Shown here piece by piece: positions 1 through 8,207 of a stretch of 64,000 bases of DNA. A program made the translations under genes and the position numbers. This DNA comes from Winogradskyella ursingii (GTDB lineage Bacteria; Bacteroidota; Bacteroidia; Flavobacteriales; Flavobacteriaceae): NCBI RefSeq assembly GCF_013403975.1, contig NZ_JABFDH010000001.1, forward strand, positions 372,001 through 436,000, in the 5' to 3' direction. The notes below the pieces were generated by a model. That model saw only the letters and a program-made list of their open reading frames with translations, did not search any database and was not told the DNA's origin. Within the stretch, counting starts at the first letter, position 1; each line of letters opens with the position of its first letter.

Positions 1-612
1 ACCCAACAAACGTAGTTTTGACCTTAAACCGTTTACACTTGAGGTAGTGGAACGAAATTTTGACTGTGCCATTTGAAATTCCTTTCCAGAGGAAACACCC
101 TTGTCGAACAATGTCTTTTTTCGCTCAAAATCTTGCTTTAGGAACACGAGTTCATCGTTTTTTTCCTGATATTCCTGTTGCATACTTATAATATCTGGAT
201 GTTCAAGATAGGCGAGCACTTCACCCTTACGTACTTTATCTCCCTCTATAACCTTGATGGACCTAACGTTACCACCCATAAACGGGCTGATATTTGCCTT
301 ATCCTGAGGAAAAAGTTCGAGCCTTCCGGTAACCTTGATATTGTTGCCAAGATTGCGTTTTTCTAACATTTTGGTCTCAAGACCAACGGTTTGGATTTGG
401 TCGTTGGTGAGCACTACTACGCCTTCCTCTCCTTCTTCTTCATTATGATCACCTTCTTCTTCATTGTGTTCATCGTGTGCATCTTCTTCAGCTTCCATTT
501 TTTCGGCGGTTGTGCTTTCTTCGTTATGTCCCAATTCTGAATCGGGCTTGTCGTTGCAGCCAACCATAAAGAAGGTCATTAATGCTACACTAATTATTGC
601 TATATATTTCAT
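1..612 (-). CDS. cusB: Efflux RND transporter periplasmic adaptor subunit, CusB/HlyD type (partial)
   Basis: Periplasmic adaptor that links the inner-membrane pump to the outer-membrane channel in a heavy-metal tripartite efflux system. Translation from the ATG at 612 gives a lipoprotein signal ending in MVGC. A Glu/Asp/His-rich linker follows, with repeated HNEEEGD-like units that could bind metal. Next comes a typical adaptor start (RLELFPQDKANISPFMGG, then a barrel/lipoyl-like segment and the start of a coiled coil). The gene runs off the left edge, so only about 204 residues are seen. It begins 18 bp after the stop of the pump gene, so both should be one operon. The metal (Cu/Ag versus Zn/Co/Cd) cannot be told from this part. 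Confidence 0.85.
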   Translation of the reverse strand, partial: MKYIAIISVALMTFFMVGCNDKPDSELGHNEESTTAEKMEAEEDAHDEHNEEEGDHNEEEGEEGVVVLTNDQIQTVGLETKMLEKRNLGNNIKVTGRLELFPQDKANISPFMGGNVRSIKVIEGDKVRKGEVLAYLEHPDIISMQQEYQEKNDELVFLKQDFERKKTLFDKGVSSGKEFQMAQSKFRSTTSSVNGLRSKLRLLG

Positions 613-630
613 TTCTTATTCTTTTTTAAA

Positions 631-3600
631 TTATAGGTTACCCAATTGATATTGCAGCTCAATGGACTGCTGGTTATATTGATTTATAAACTGTAAATGG
701 TTTTGTTTTATCCTGATGGCACTGTTGAGAATAGTGATATAGTTCACATAATCTATTTCACCTTCTTTAGATGCCAGTTCTGCCGTAGTAATTTGCTGCT
801 CGGCCAAAAGCAATGCACCTTCCTGATAGTAATCAAGAGTTTTTTGGGTCTTTTCCAGTGATTTTATGAGCTGCGACACCCTACTTTCGGTCACTGCCTT
901 TTGTTCGAGGTATTGGTTCTCAGCAACCAATGCATCTGCTTTGGCAGCCTTTACCCTTGCTTTCTGTGGAAAGAACCAAAGCGGTATGCTAATGCCGGCT
1001 TGATAGGTATTGAAACCCGATACATCATCCACAATCTGTCTTCCGTAGGTTAGGTTGAACTTGGGTAGGAACTGTGCTTTTTCCACACCGACATTGGCTT
1101 TGCTTACTTCTGCATTTTGCATAGCATATTGAAGCAAAGGATTATTGGCTGTGGAAGCCGAATCTAAATTGGACAAAAAATCCATCGGTTCATAGTCCAA
1201 ATTCACAGTTTCTATTTCTTGGTCAATGCCCAAATATTGTTTCAATGCCCTTTTTGCGATTTCTATATCATCATAGGCCTGCTGCCTTAAGACTTGAATC
1301 TGCTGATATTCTGAAGAGGCGGCAATAAATTCCAATTTGCCCGTTTCTCCTGTATCGTAACGCAATTCTGCAGCCGTCCTAAAGTTAGCATAAACACTGT
1401 CCAACTGTTCCGCAAAACGCAATTGCGCCTTGTTGTAATTGATGCGGTCATAAGCCTGCATCACATTGCGAATCAATTGCTGTTCGTTGACCGCGTAGAA
1501 CGTTTCGCCCAGTTTAACACGTTCCTTATAGAACTTGGATTTTGAAAAACCTGAAAGTAAATCAATATTTCCTTGCTGTACACCTATGGTAGTTTGTACA
1601 CCGGGAAGGTCATTACCAAATTCTTCCTTTCCTGTAAATACCTGTGTATTTCCCAAATCGAAGCTGGTACCCTTCATCGCCTGTTCACGTTCAATAAAGG
1701 CTTGGCTCTCTTTAAGGGAAGGATAATTTTCCTTGGCCAGAGCGATGGCTTCTTCCAAAGTGAGCACTTGGCTCATCTGGCCGTCCTGTGCATTTGCAGA
1801 AGTTGGGGATAAGAAACCTCCTAAACTCAATAATACCACAACCACGGTTGCACTTTTCTTGACGTAACTTGTATCGCCACCATTGCCTTTACGTTCTTTG
1901 CGAGCTTCCAGCCAATTATATAGTACTGGAACAACGACCAATGTCAAGAAAGTAGCCGATATTAGTCCACCGATTACTACCGTTGCCAGAGGGCGTTGTA
2001 CCTCTGCACCTCCCGATGTGGATATGGCCATTGGTATAAAGCCCATAATAGCAGCAGTTGCTGTTAAGAGTATGGGACGTAGCCGCTCGTGTGTGGCCTC
2101 ATATATTCTGTCTTTTATATTTGTCATACCGCTTTCTTTTAGTTCATTAAATTTATTGATAAGGACAAGTCCGTTTAACACTGCCACCCCAAAGAGCACG
2201 ATAAATCCGACCCCAGCAGAAATACTAAATGGCATTCCCCTTATCCAAAGGGCAAAAACTCCACCGATTGCTGCCAATGGTACGGCCATATAAATCATTA
2301 CCGATTGTGAAAAGGAATTGAGGGCGAAGTACAATAGGATAAAAATAAGCGCTAAGGCAATGGGTACAACAATCGTTAATCGGTCTGTTGCTCTTTGCAG
2401 GTTTTCAAAGGATCCACCATAGGTCACATAATAACCAGGTGGCAGTTTGACCTCGGCATCCAATTTTTGTTGGATTTCCTCGACCATAGACTTAACATCA
2501 CGTCCTCGAACGTTTACCCCTACAGAAATACGGCGATAGGTATTATCCCTTGAAATCTGCATAGGCCCAGGCTTATAGCTGATATTTGCAACCTCTTTAA
2601 GAGGTACTTGGTTGCCGTTGGGCAAATCGATGTACAGATTTTTCAAGTTGTTGATATCCTGCCTATATTCTTTAGCCAATCGAATGACCACATCGAACCG
2701 CTTTTCGCCTTCAAAAATCACACTTGCTTGTTCTCCGGCAAAGGCGGCACTTACATAGTCGTTCAGTTTGTCGATGGTAACCCCATATTGTGCCATTTTT
2801 GCACGATTGTATTCCACCGTCATTTGAGGTAACCCACTCGTAGCTTCAACATTTAAATCAGCAGCACCGGGAACGGTTCTTATTACCGCTGCAATTTCCT
2901 GTATCTTATCGGCCAGAACGTCGAGGTCTTCCCCGTATAGTTTAATGGCGACATCTTCCCGAACCCCAGTCAAAAGCTCATTAAAACGCAATTCTACGGG
3001 TTGGGTAAAGACAAAGTTTACACCAGGAATCACGGCTATTTTTTCCTTGATTTTTTCAATGAGTTCCTCCTTGCTTTCAGCACTCTTCCATTTACTTTTA
3101 TCCTTTTCAAGGATAATATAACTATCGGCAATATCCATAGGCATAGGGTCTGTAGGTATTTCTGCAACCCCAATACGTGATATCATCGTTTTAACCTCTG
3201 GGAATTCACCAATTATATTTTGCAGTTTTTTAGAAGCTTCAATGGATTCGGTAAGGCTACTGCCTGGTTTAATCAATGCTTGCATAGCTATATCGCCCTC
3301 ATCGAGTTTAGGAATAAACTCTCCTCCCATATTGCTAAAAATGAATCCTGCTATCAATAATAGGCCAACTGCGCCTATTATAATTCCAGCCTTAAAACGA
3401 AGAGCGAACGTCAAAAGAGGTTTGTAAGCTCTATTGAGCCCTGACATTATCTTATCACTGAACCTGTCAATTTTATTTTCAAACTTTGCAAACCAATGAT
3501 TGGGGTTTTTAGCAGGCTTTAAAAACATTGATGAAACCATTGGCACGTAAGTAAGGCACAGAATAATTGCACCTAAAACCGCAAAACCGAAGGTAAATGC

Positions 3601-5034
3601 CATTGGGCGAAACATCTTTCCTTCTACACCGGTTAAGAATAAAATAGGTGTAAAGACGATAAGAATAATCAACTGTCCAAAAAATGCTGAATTCATCATA
3701 GTGCTTGCAGATTCATAGGCAATCTCATCCATTTCAGCCTGTTCAATGACTTTAGTTGATTTTTTCATCCGTTGATGAATATGAAAAACCATACCTTCTA
3801 CAATGATTACTGCACCGTCAACGATAATACCAAAGTCTATGGCCCCAAGTGACATTAGGTTTGCCCACACCCCAAATTGTTTCATCAAAATAAAAGCGAA
3901 CAAGAGGGATAATGGAATTACCGATGCGGTAATCAAACCACCACGAAGACTTCCCAATAAAAGAACAAGTACGAATATTACAATTAGAGACCCTTCAATG
4001 AGGTTTTTCTCAACAGTACTGGTAGTGCGCGCAATGAGTTCGCTTCTGCTCAAAAATGGTTCTATATAAAGACCTTCGGGTAGGGACTTTTGGATTTCAT
4101 CAATCCGTTTCTGGACATTTTCGATAACGTTACTTGGACTTTCCCCTTTAAGCATAAGTATCTGACCTCCGACAGACTCGTGGCCATCTTGCGTAAAGGC
4201 ACCATAGCGTACTTGATTACCATAGCCTACTTTTTCGGCGACATCCCTTATTAAAACAGGGCTTCCGTTTTGTGTGGTTACAACTGTATTTTCTAAATCT
4301 TCGAGGCTACGGGCCAGACCTTCACCCCTAATAAAATTGGCCTGATGGTTTTTTTCAATGTAAGCACCACCTGTATTGGCATTGTTCATTTTAAGCGCTT
4401 CAAAAACTTGGCTCATAGTAATGCCAAAACTTTTAAGTTTATCGGGGCTTAGTGCTACTTCATATTGCTTTACATATCCTCCAAAAGCGTTGACCTCAAC
4501 GACACCAGGCACCAATGCCATCTGTCGTTTCACCAACCAATCTTGAACGGAACGCAGTTCCATAGCGTCATATTGGTCTTCATAACCTTCTTTTACTTTT
4601 ATGGTATATTGGAATATTTCACCCAGACCTGTAGTTATAGGCGCCATAAAGGGGGTTCCAAAACCCTCTGGAATTTCTTCGCTGACCTCAGAGAGCTTTT
4701 CTTGTACGAGTTGCCGAGGCAGATACGTACCAGCTTCATCCTTAAAAACGATAGTTACTACGGAAAGCCCAAAACGGGAAACGGAACGAAGCTCAACAAC
4801 ATCAGGTAGATTAGCCATTGCCAACTCCACTGGATAGGTAACAAATTGTTCAATATCTTCTGTTCCAAGATTTGGTGCGGTGGTTATCACCTGTACTTGG
4901 TTGTTTGTAATATCGGGTACGGAACCCAAATTTATAGTGGCCATAGACCAAATACCTGTACCAACGAGTGCCACTATAAAGAGTCCAATAATAAATTTAT
5001 TATTAATGGAAAATGAAATGATTTTGTTAATCAT
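631..5034 (-). CDS. cusA: CusA/CzcA-family heavy-metal RND pump fused to a TolC-like outer-membrane channel protein
   Basis: Proton-driven inner-membrane pump for metal cations. Residues 1 to about 1050 are a full HME-type RND protein. It starts with a membrane helix near 13-33 and shows the family signature DFGIIVDGAV in transmembrane segment 4 (D400, D406), where charged residues carry protons. Residues from about 1085 to 1467 are a TolC/CusC-type outer-membrane factor with long helical heptads. Between them (about 1060-1082) is a basic-hydrophobic stretch ending SANA-Q that looks exactly like a Sec signal peptide with a signal peptidase I site. At 1467 residues it is far longer than a plain CusA (about 1040). 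Pump-channel fusions of this size are known in Bacteroidota. The adaptor gene follows 18 bp downstream and the small His/Cys-rich gene lies upstream. cusA versus czcA is not resolved. Confidence 0.9.
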   Translation of the reverse strand: MINKIISFSINNKFIIGLFIVALVGTGIWSMATINLGSVPDITNNQVQVITTAPNLGTEDIEQFVTYPVELAMANLPDVVELRSVSRFGLSVVTIVFKDEAGTYLPRQLVQEKLSEVSEEIPEGFGTPFMAPITTGLGEIFQYTIKVKEGYEDQYDAMELRSVQDWLVKRQMALVPGVVEVNAFGGYVKQYEVALSPDKLKSFGITMSQVFEALKMNNANTGGAYIEKNHQANFIRGEGLARSLEDLENTVVTTQNGSPVLIRDVAEKVGYGNQVRYGAFTQDGHESVGGQILMLKGESPSNVIENVQKRIDEIQKSLPEGLYIEPFLSRSELIARTTSTVEKNLIEGSLIVIFVLVLLLGSLRGGLITASVIPLSLLFAFILMKQFGVWANLMSLGAIDFGIIVDGAVIIVEGMVFHIHQRMKKSTKVIEQAEMDEIAYESASTMMNSAFFGQLIILIVFTPILFLTGVEGKMFRPMAFTFGFAVLGAIILCLTYVPMVSSMFLKPAKNPNHWFAKFENKIDRFSDKIMSGLNRAYKPLLTFALRFKAGIIIGAVGLLLIAGFIFSNMGGEFIPKLDEGDIAMQALIKPGSSLTESIEASKKLQNIIGEFPEVKTMISRIGVAEIPTDPMPMDIADSYIILEKDKSKWKSAESKEELIEKIKEKIAVIPGVNFVFTQPVELRFNELLTGVREDVAIKLYGEDLDVLADKIQEIAAVIRTVPGAADLNVEATSGLPQMTVEYNRAKMAQYGVTIDKLNDYVSAAFAGEQASVIFEGEKRFDVVIRLAKEYRQDINNLKNLYIDLPNGNQVPLKEVANISYKPGPMQISRDNTYRRISVGVNVRGRDVKSMVEEIQQKLDAEVKLPPGYYVTYGGSFENLQRATDRLTIVVPIALALIFILLYFALNSFSQSVMIYMAVPLAAIGGVFALWIRGMPFSISAGVGFIVLFGVAVLNGLVLINKFNELKESGMTNIKDRIYEATHERLRPILLTATAAIMGFIPMAISTSGGAEVQRPLATVVIGGLISATFLTLVVVPVLYNWLEARKERKGNGGDTSYVKKSATVVVVLLSLGGFLSPTSANAQDGQMSQVLTLEEAIALAKENYPSLKESQAFIEREQAMKGTSFDLGNTQVFTGKEEFGNDLPGVQTTIGVQQGNIDLLSGFSKSKFYKERVKLGETFYAVNEQQLIRNVMQAYDRINYNKAQLRFAEQLDSVYANFRTAAELRYDTGETGKLEFIAASSEYQQIQVLRQQAYDDIEIAKRALKQYLGIDQEIETVNLDYEPMDFLSNLDSASTANNPLLQYAMQNAEVSKANVGVEKAQFLPKFNLTYGRQIVDDVSGFNTYQAGISIPLWFFPQKARVKAAKADALVAENQYLEQKAVTESRVSQLIKSLEKTQKTLDYYQEGALLLAEQQITTAELASKEGEIDYVNYITILNSAIRIKQNHLQFINQYNQQSIELQYQLGNL

Positions 5035-5152
5035 AGAAAATGTATTAATTCAGTTTAAAACTTACGGTGCGAATAGATGCAACGTATTTATAAAGCAATG
5101 CCTACTTTGAGAAACATCACGTTAGGATATAGCTATCCTTAAAAAAACTGAA

Positions 5153-5545
5153 TTATACTTGAGGGGGTTGAAAAAGGGATTCCAGATATATGGAATTGAA
5201 GTTGACAGTATATGAATTAAACTGCTCTTTATCTTCAAACTTAAATCGATTGATTTGAGCTGTTGCGGTGTTTGCTATAAACACTACAGGATGACAACAT
5301 TGATGATGAGAATGGGTAGGTATATTCTCCTTGTCTGAATTATTATGATGTCCTTCGCTTTTTGTGTCGTTTTCGATGTAATCTTCTACTATATATTCAA
5401 AGAAAGAGTCGCCATAAACTTTATGATCTTGATAATGTGAAATTAAGTTTGAAATTTCTTTGATTGGTCCACATAAGTCCATATCAATACTGATTCCCTG
5501 AAAAAAGAGTAAAATAGACATTGATATGGAAAATATTATTTTCAT
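5153..5545 (-). CDS. Small secreted His/Cys-rich protein of the metal efflux cluster
   Basis: A 130-residue protein with an N-terminal signal-like hydrophobic segment (about residues 1-20). The middle is acidic, and a His/Cys cluster, HSHHQCCHP, lies at about 77-85, preceded by GHHNN. This cluster could bind soft metal ions. No enzyme domain is recognisable. It lies 118 bp upstream of the RND pump on the same strand, which suggests a periplasmic metal-binding or sensing accessory. That role is inferred from composition and position only. Confidence 0.65.
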   Translation of the reverse strand: MKIIFSISMSILLFFQGISIDMDLCGPIKEISNLISHYQDHKVYGDSFFEYIVEDYIENDTKSEGHHNNSDKENIPTHSHHQCCHPVVFIANTATAQINRFKFEDKEQFNSYTVNFNSIYLESLFQPPQV

Positions 5546-5554
5546 AAAGTTTTA

Positions 5555-5562
5555 CAAATATA
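5555..5562 (-). promoter_or_regulatory. Bacteroidota -7 promoter element TATATTTG
   Basis: On the minus strand the sequence reads TATATTTG, a perfect match to the Bacteroidota primary-sigma -7 element TANNTTTG. It lies 9 bp upstream of the start of the His/Cys-rich protein gene (5545). No good -33 TTTG is seen at the usual 19-20 bp spacing. Confidence 0.4.
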
Positions 5563-5574
5563 CAAATTAATCGA

Positions 5575-5589
5575 TGCACAGGTTGTGCA
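5575..5589. promoter_or_regulatory. Candidate operator TGCACA-ggt-TGTGCA upstream of the efflux cluster
   Basis: A perfect 6-bp inverted repeat with a 3-bp spacer lies between the integrase stop and the -7 element of the small His/Cys-rich gene, where the -33 region would be. Position and symmetry fit a repressor or metal-sensor site. No regulator gene is seen nearby in the window. Confidence 0.3.
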
Positions 5590-5613
5590 AAGATTGTTCT
5601 TCAGTATGTCAAC

Positions 5614-6828
5614 TTAAAAGTTAACAACACTATCTAAAGCATCATCTGCTTCTTTATGGATAAAATTTGCCTGGTAATTCAATGTTGTTTTCAAGTCACT
5701 ATGCCTATATAATTTTTGTAACATTAAAGGATGAATGGAATCACCAGCAATATTGCCAAAAGTATGTCTTGCGATGTGCATTGTAATCTTCTTGTCTATT
5801 TTAGCTTTTTTGGCAATGGATTTTAAGTTATCGTTGAATTTTTTGGTTGCCGTTTTTCTTTTATTATAAATGTCTTTTGCATTATCCAGATTGGCCTTTT
5901 TCAATTCAGGGAAAACAAAATCTGTGGCGTGTCTTTTATCATCTTTGTAGAAATCCAAAATACTTAGAACCTTATCTGGAATTTTTAAGGACAGTAGTTT
6001 TGAGTTTTTATTCATTCTATAATGAAGCCTATTGTCGTATATGTCTGACCACTTTGTCCAGAGTACATCTGTAACCCTCATTCCTGCAAAATTGAAGCTA
6101 AATAACCAAACATTTCTTGTATGAATTTCATTGTAGGTTAGATTGTCTAAAGCTTCAATAGCTCTTACTTCAATAATATTCAACCCTATTTTTGTAGTCT
6201 CAGGAAACTTGATTTTAATTTTGTCACCACCGAAAGGATATAGTTCCCTACTGACTATTTTTAGCTTTATAGCTCTATTGAATAATAAGCGGATTAGGAC
6301 AAGTATATTCATTATTGAAGTCTCAGCAAGGTGGTGCTTAACCTTGAGGTATATCATCAATTTTTTAAGAAATCGTTCATCAATTTCTTGAAATGAAAGC
6401 TGTTTAGATTTGTGATATTTTACAATATAACTAATCAATGCGCTGTCCGTAGATAGACGGTTTAACTTTTCTGCAACTTCCAGTTCGTCCAGATGTTCTT
6501 CTGCCAATTCAAAGAAAGTTGAGGAATTCCCTGAGGCATAAATTTCTTTTTTAATCTGGTTTGCCGAAGCATCTTTATATTGGGCCTGTAAATCAATAAG
6601 CGCCTTATTGGCATCAGAAAGTTGTTGTGATAGCAACTTGTTTAGGCTATCGGCATTTGGATTTGATTTTTTTACTCGAATATTTTTTTCGTCCCATTCC
6701 TCTATATCAATATAATGACCAACATATTGATAAGTGGAACGACGGTTTTTTGTAATTCGAATAGCTAATGGATATTGACCTTTGCTATTCGGTTTTTTGC
6801 GTAGAACTATTTTTGCATTTGATGACAT
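5614..6828 (-). CDS. int: Tyrosine-type site-specific integrase
   Basis: Catalyses integration and excision of the element by strand exchange at the attachment site. The 404 residues carry an N-terminal arm-binding region (about 1-90), a SAM-like core-binding domain (about 105-200) and the catalytic domain. The catalytic residues can be picked out: R251 (in FAGMRVTDV), H351 and R354 (in HIARHT), H376 (in LYRHSDLKTT) and the nucleophile Y385 (in LNYQA). It reads away from the attachment site, with its 5' end 236 bp from the tRNA fragment, the normal layout for an ICE or island integrase of Bacteroidota. The frame is intact, so the element may still be mobile. Confidence 0.92.
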   Translation of the reverse strand: MSSNAKIVLRKKPNSKGQYPLAIRITKNRRSTYQYVGHYIDIEEWDEKNIRVKKSNPNADSLNKLLSQQLSDANKALIDLQAQYKDASANQIKKEIYASGNSSTFFELAEEHLDELEVAEKLNRLSTDSALISYIVKYHKSKQLSFQEIDERFLKKLMIYLKVKHHLAETSIMNILVLIRLLFNRAIKLKIVSRELYPFGGDKIKIKFPETTKIGLNIIEVRAIEALDNLTYNEIHTRNVWLFSFNFAGMRVTDVLWTKWSDIYDNRLHYRMNKNSKLLSLKIPDKVLSILDFYKDDKRHATDFVFPELKKANLDNAKDIYNKRKTATKKFNDNLKSIAKKAKIDKKITMHIARHTFGNIAGDSIHPLMLQKLYRHSDLKTTLNYQANFIHKEADDALDSVVNF

Positions 6829-6862
6829 AATTGACCTGTTTTGAGTACGAAAGTCAAATCAG

Positions 6863-6965
6863 GTACAACATAGGTACAACATTGTGTTTTTTGCTCAATT
6901 TTTGTTGTACACTTTCTATAAAGATACGTCTTTATTAGAACTTTTGGGTACAACATAGGTACAAC
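6863..6965. repeat. Candidate integrase arm-type sites: five copies of GTACAAC
   Basis: The heptamer GTACAAC occurs on the plus strand at 6863-6869, 6874-6880, 6948-6954 and 6959-6965, and once inverted at 6904-6910. Copies within each pair are 11 bp apart, one helical turn, and the two pairs sit in identical 20-bp units (6862-6881 and 6947-6966). The array lies between the integrase start and the tRNA fragment, where arm-binding sites of a tyrosine integrase are expected. Binding itself is inferred. Confidence 0.6.
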
Positions 6966-7064
6966 AAATGCTGAAATCAACTGATATTAAATGACTTTAA
7001 AGAAAATGAAAAAACGATTAACTCATTGAAAATGAGTGTTTTTGTGTTTCTTTGGTGCAATATA

Positions 7065-7121
7065 CGCTAGACTTAGGATCTAGTGCCGCGAGGTGTGCAG
7101 GTTCGATTCCTGTCATCCGCA
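7065..7121 (+). repeat. Attachment site: 3' fragment of tRNA-Leu (anticodon UAG)
   Basis: The sequence contains the anticodon stem-loop (stem CTAGA/TCTAG, loop CTTAGGA, anticodon TAG), the long class II variable arm, the T arm (GTTCGATTC) and the 3' acceptor strand CATCCGC followed by A. The matching 5' acceptor strand GCGGATG and a D arm are absent upstream, so this is not a working tRNA gene. It is the piece left behind when an element integrates into the 3' half of a tRNA gene. The intact copy should lie at the far, left end of the element. Confidence 0.85.
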
Positions 7122-7135
7122 CAAAATAGAGTGAA

Positions 7136-7168
7136 AAGACTTCAATATATGTTGAGGTCTTTTTTTTG
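7136..7168 (+). terminator. Intrinsic terminator behind the tRNA-Leu fragment
   Basis: A 10-bp stem, AAGACTTCAA with TTGAGGTCTT (one G-T pair), is followed by a run of T to 7168. It probably was the terminator of the original tRNA-Leu gene. Confidence 0.6.
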
Positions 7169-7258
7169 TTTTTATAATCCCGATGGCATCTGGTTTATAC
7201 TCGACAGTTGCAAACAGAGTTATTTGTTCGACTTGCTATAATATTTGATATAAAATAT

Positions 7259-7666
7259 TCACTTACCTATTAGCTTTAATTTATTAAATTGGATTTGGCT
7301 AATTAGAATCGAAAAGAAAATTGCATAAACCATTTGGAGGCCTACGTTGCTCCATTCTTCAATTAGGCATGATCCAAAAATTAACGCGATGATTATTATA
7401 GATCCAGCAATAGATATTCTGTAAGTGTATATTCCTAAAATCAAAAACAAACCAATAATAAACTCAATAAAAGGCAGCACAGTTGCCCAACTGCTAACTA
7501 AAATATCTGGTAAAAATGTGTTGTTAAATGATTTTGAGACACCATTTCTGAATCCCTCTAATTTTGGAAACCTTACTAAACCATGGGTTAAAAAATTAAC
7601 TCCCATAGTTAATCTTAAAAGTAAATATGCAGTCTCGTAATTAGTTGTTTTGTTACTATTATCCAT
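7259..7666 (-). CDS. DoxX family membrane protein
   Basis: A 135-residue integral membrane protein with four predicted helices. The N-terminal half (LLLRLTMGVNFLTHGLVR) and the helix with PFIEFIIGLFLILG match the DoxX/SURF4-like family. Members are small quinone-linked or redox-associated membrane proteins with few firm functions. The gene starts 17 bp after the stop of the DUF4174 gene on the same strand, so the two are probably co-transcribed. It is the first chromosomal gene outside the attachment site. Confidence 0.75.
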   Translation of the reverse strand: MDNSNKTTNYETAYLLLRLTMGVNFLTHGLVRFPKLEGFRNGVSKSFNNTFLPDILVSSWATVLPFIEFIIGLFLILGIYTYRISIAGSIIIIALIFGSCLIEEWSNVGLQMVYAIFFSILISQIQFNKLKLIGK

Positions 7667-7683
7667 TGCAAATCTTAGATTTA

Positions 7684-8112
7684 TTATCTGTTCTTTAATT
7701 CTGATTGTCGCATGGGCATAGCATCGATCGTAGAGAATAATTTTTTAGCAGCTAGAATATTATTCTGTTCTAATTTAATACTACCATCTAAACCAATTAA
7801 AATCACCTTGAAGGTCTCGTTTTCAGAGTTATATCTTTCAAATAAATTGGAACTTTCAATCCAACTACTATCTCCTTGAATTTCAATTTTGTACTTTTTA
7901 GGAAGTATAATATAGGTCACCAGCTTGCGATCTTCTAATCCTCGATTATTGTTTTTTAATTCCTTGATTTGATCTTTTAACAACTTAGATTCAACATTAT
8001 CGGTAATGATTAATACCAATCGATTTTTCCATCGGTGTTTTTCTAATTGCTGTGCAGTTATATCCATAATCGTAAAAATTGTGATCATAAAAAAAAGACC
8101 TAGTACTCTCAT
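7684..8112 (-). CDS. DUF4174 domain-containing secreted protein
   Basis: A 142-residue protein with an N-terminal signal peptide ending near ITAQ (residue 21). The remainder reads as the thioredoxin-like DUF4174 fold: RLVLIIT at the start, LIGLDGSIKLEQ in the centre and the characteristic ending LFSTIDAMPMRQSEL. No cysteine pair is present, so a thiol-redox role is not supported. It is probably periplasmic. The DoxX gene lies directly downstream. Confidence 0.75.
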   Translation of the reverse strand: MRVLGLFFMITIFTIMDITAQQLEKHRWKNRLVLIITDNVESKLLKDQIKELKNNNRGLEDRKLVTYIILPKKYKIEIQGDSSWIESSNLFERYNSENETFKVILIGLDGSIKLEQNNILAAKKLFSTIDAMPMRQSELKNR

Positions 8113-8151
8113 TACGTTTATAAAAAGTGTTTATCTAAAGTTATTAAAATA

Positions 8152-8182
8152 AAAAAGAGCCTCTGTTTCAGAGGCTCTTTTT
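8152..8182 (-). terminator. Strong bidirectional terminator hairpin
   Basis: A perfect 14-bp stem (AAAAAGAGCCTCTG with CAGAGGCTCTTTTT) closes a 3-nt loop. T-runs lie on both sides. It ends the susC-susD-susE-amylase transcript, which reads on the minus strand. Confidence 0.9.
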
Positions 8183-8207
8183 ATACTCAAATTAACACTT
8201 CAATCAA

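Larger units (their letters stand above)
1..7121. mobile_element. Right end of an integrated element (ICE or genomic island) carrying metal efflux genes
   Basis: The stretch from the left edge to 7121 looks like the integrase end of an element inserted in a tRNA-Leu gene. What is seen: a tyrosine integrase gene (5614-6828) is the last gene, repeated GTACAAC sites lie just outside it, and immediately beyond is a 3' tRNA-Leu fragment with no 5' half. The cargo in view is a metal efflux operon, a common load of Bacteroidota integrative elements. The other end, where an intact tRNA-Leu should sit, is outside the window, so size and conjugation genes cannot be judged. Confidence 0.75.

Noticed and set aside
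1883-2293. Plus-strand reading frame of 136 codons inside the RND pump gene
   Set aside because: It is a shadow of the pump gene on the other strand; composition is not protein-like and no family fits.
5124-5139. Hairpin AGGATA-tagc-TATCCT between the RND pump gene and the His/Cys-rich gene as a terminator
   Set aside because: The stem is only 6 bp and no T-run follows it on the minus strand, the strand that is transcribed here.
7030-7121. A whole tRNA-Leu gene
   Set aside because: The 5' acceptor strand GCGGATG and a normal D arm are missing; only the anticodon arm, variable arm, T arm and 3' acceptor strand are there.
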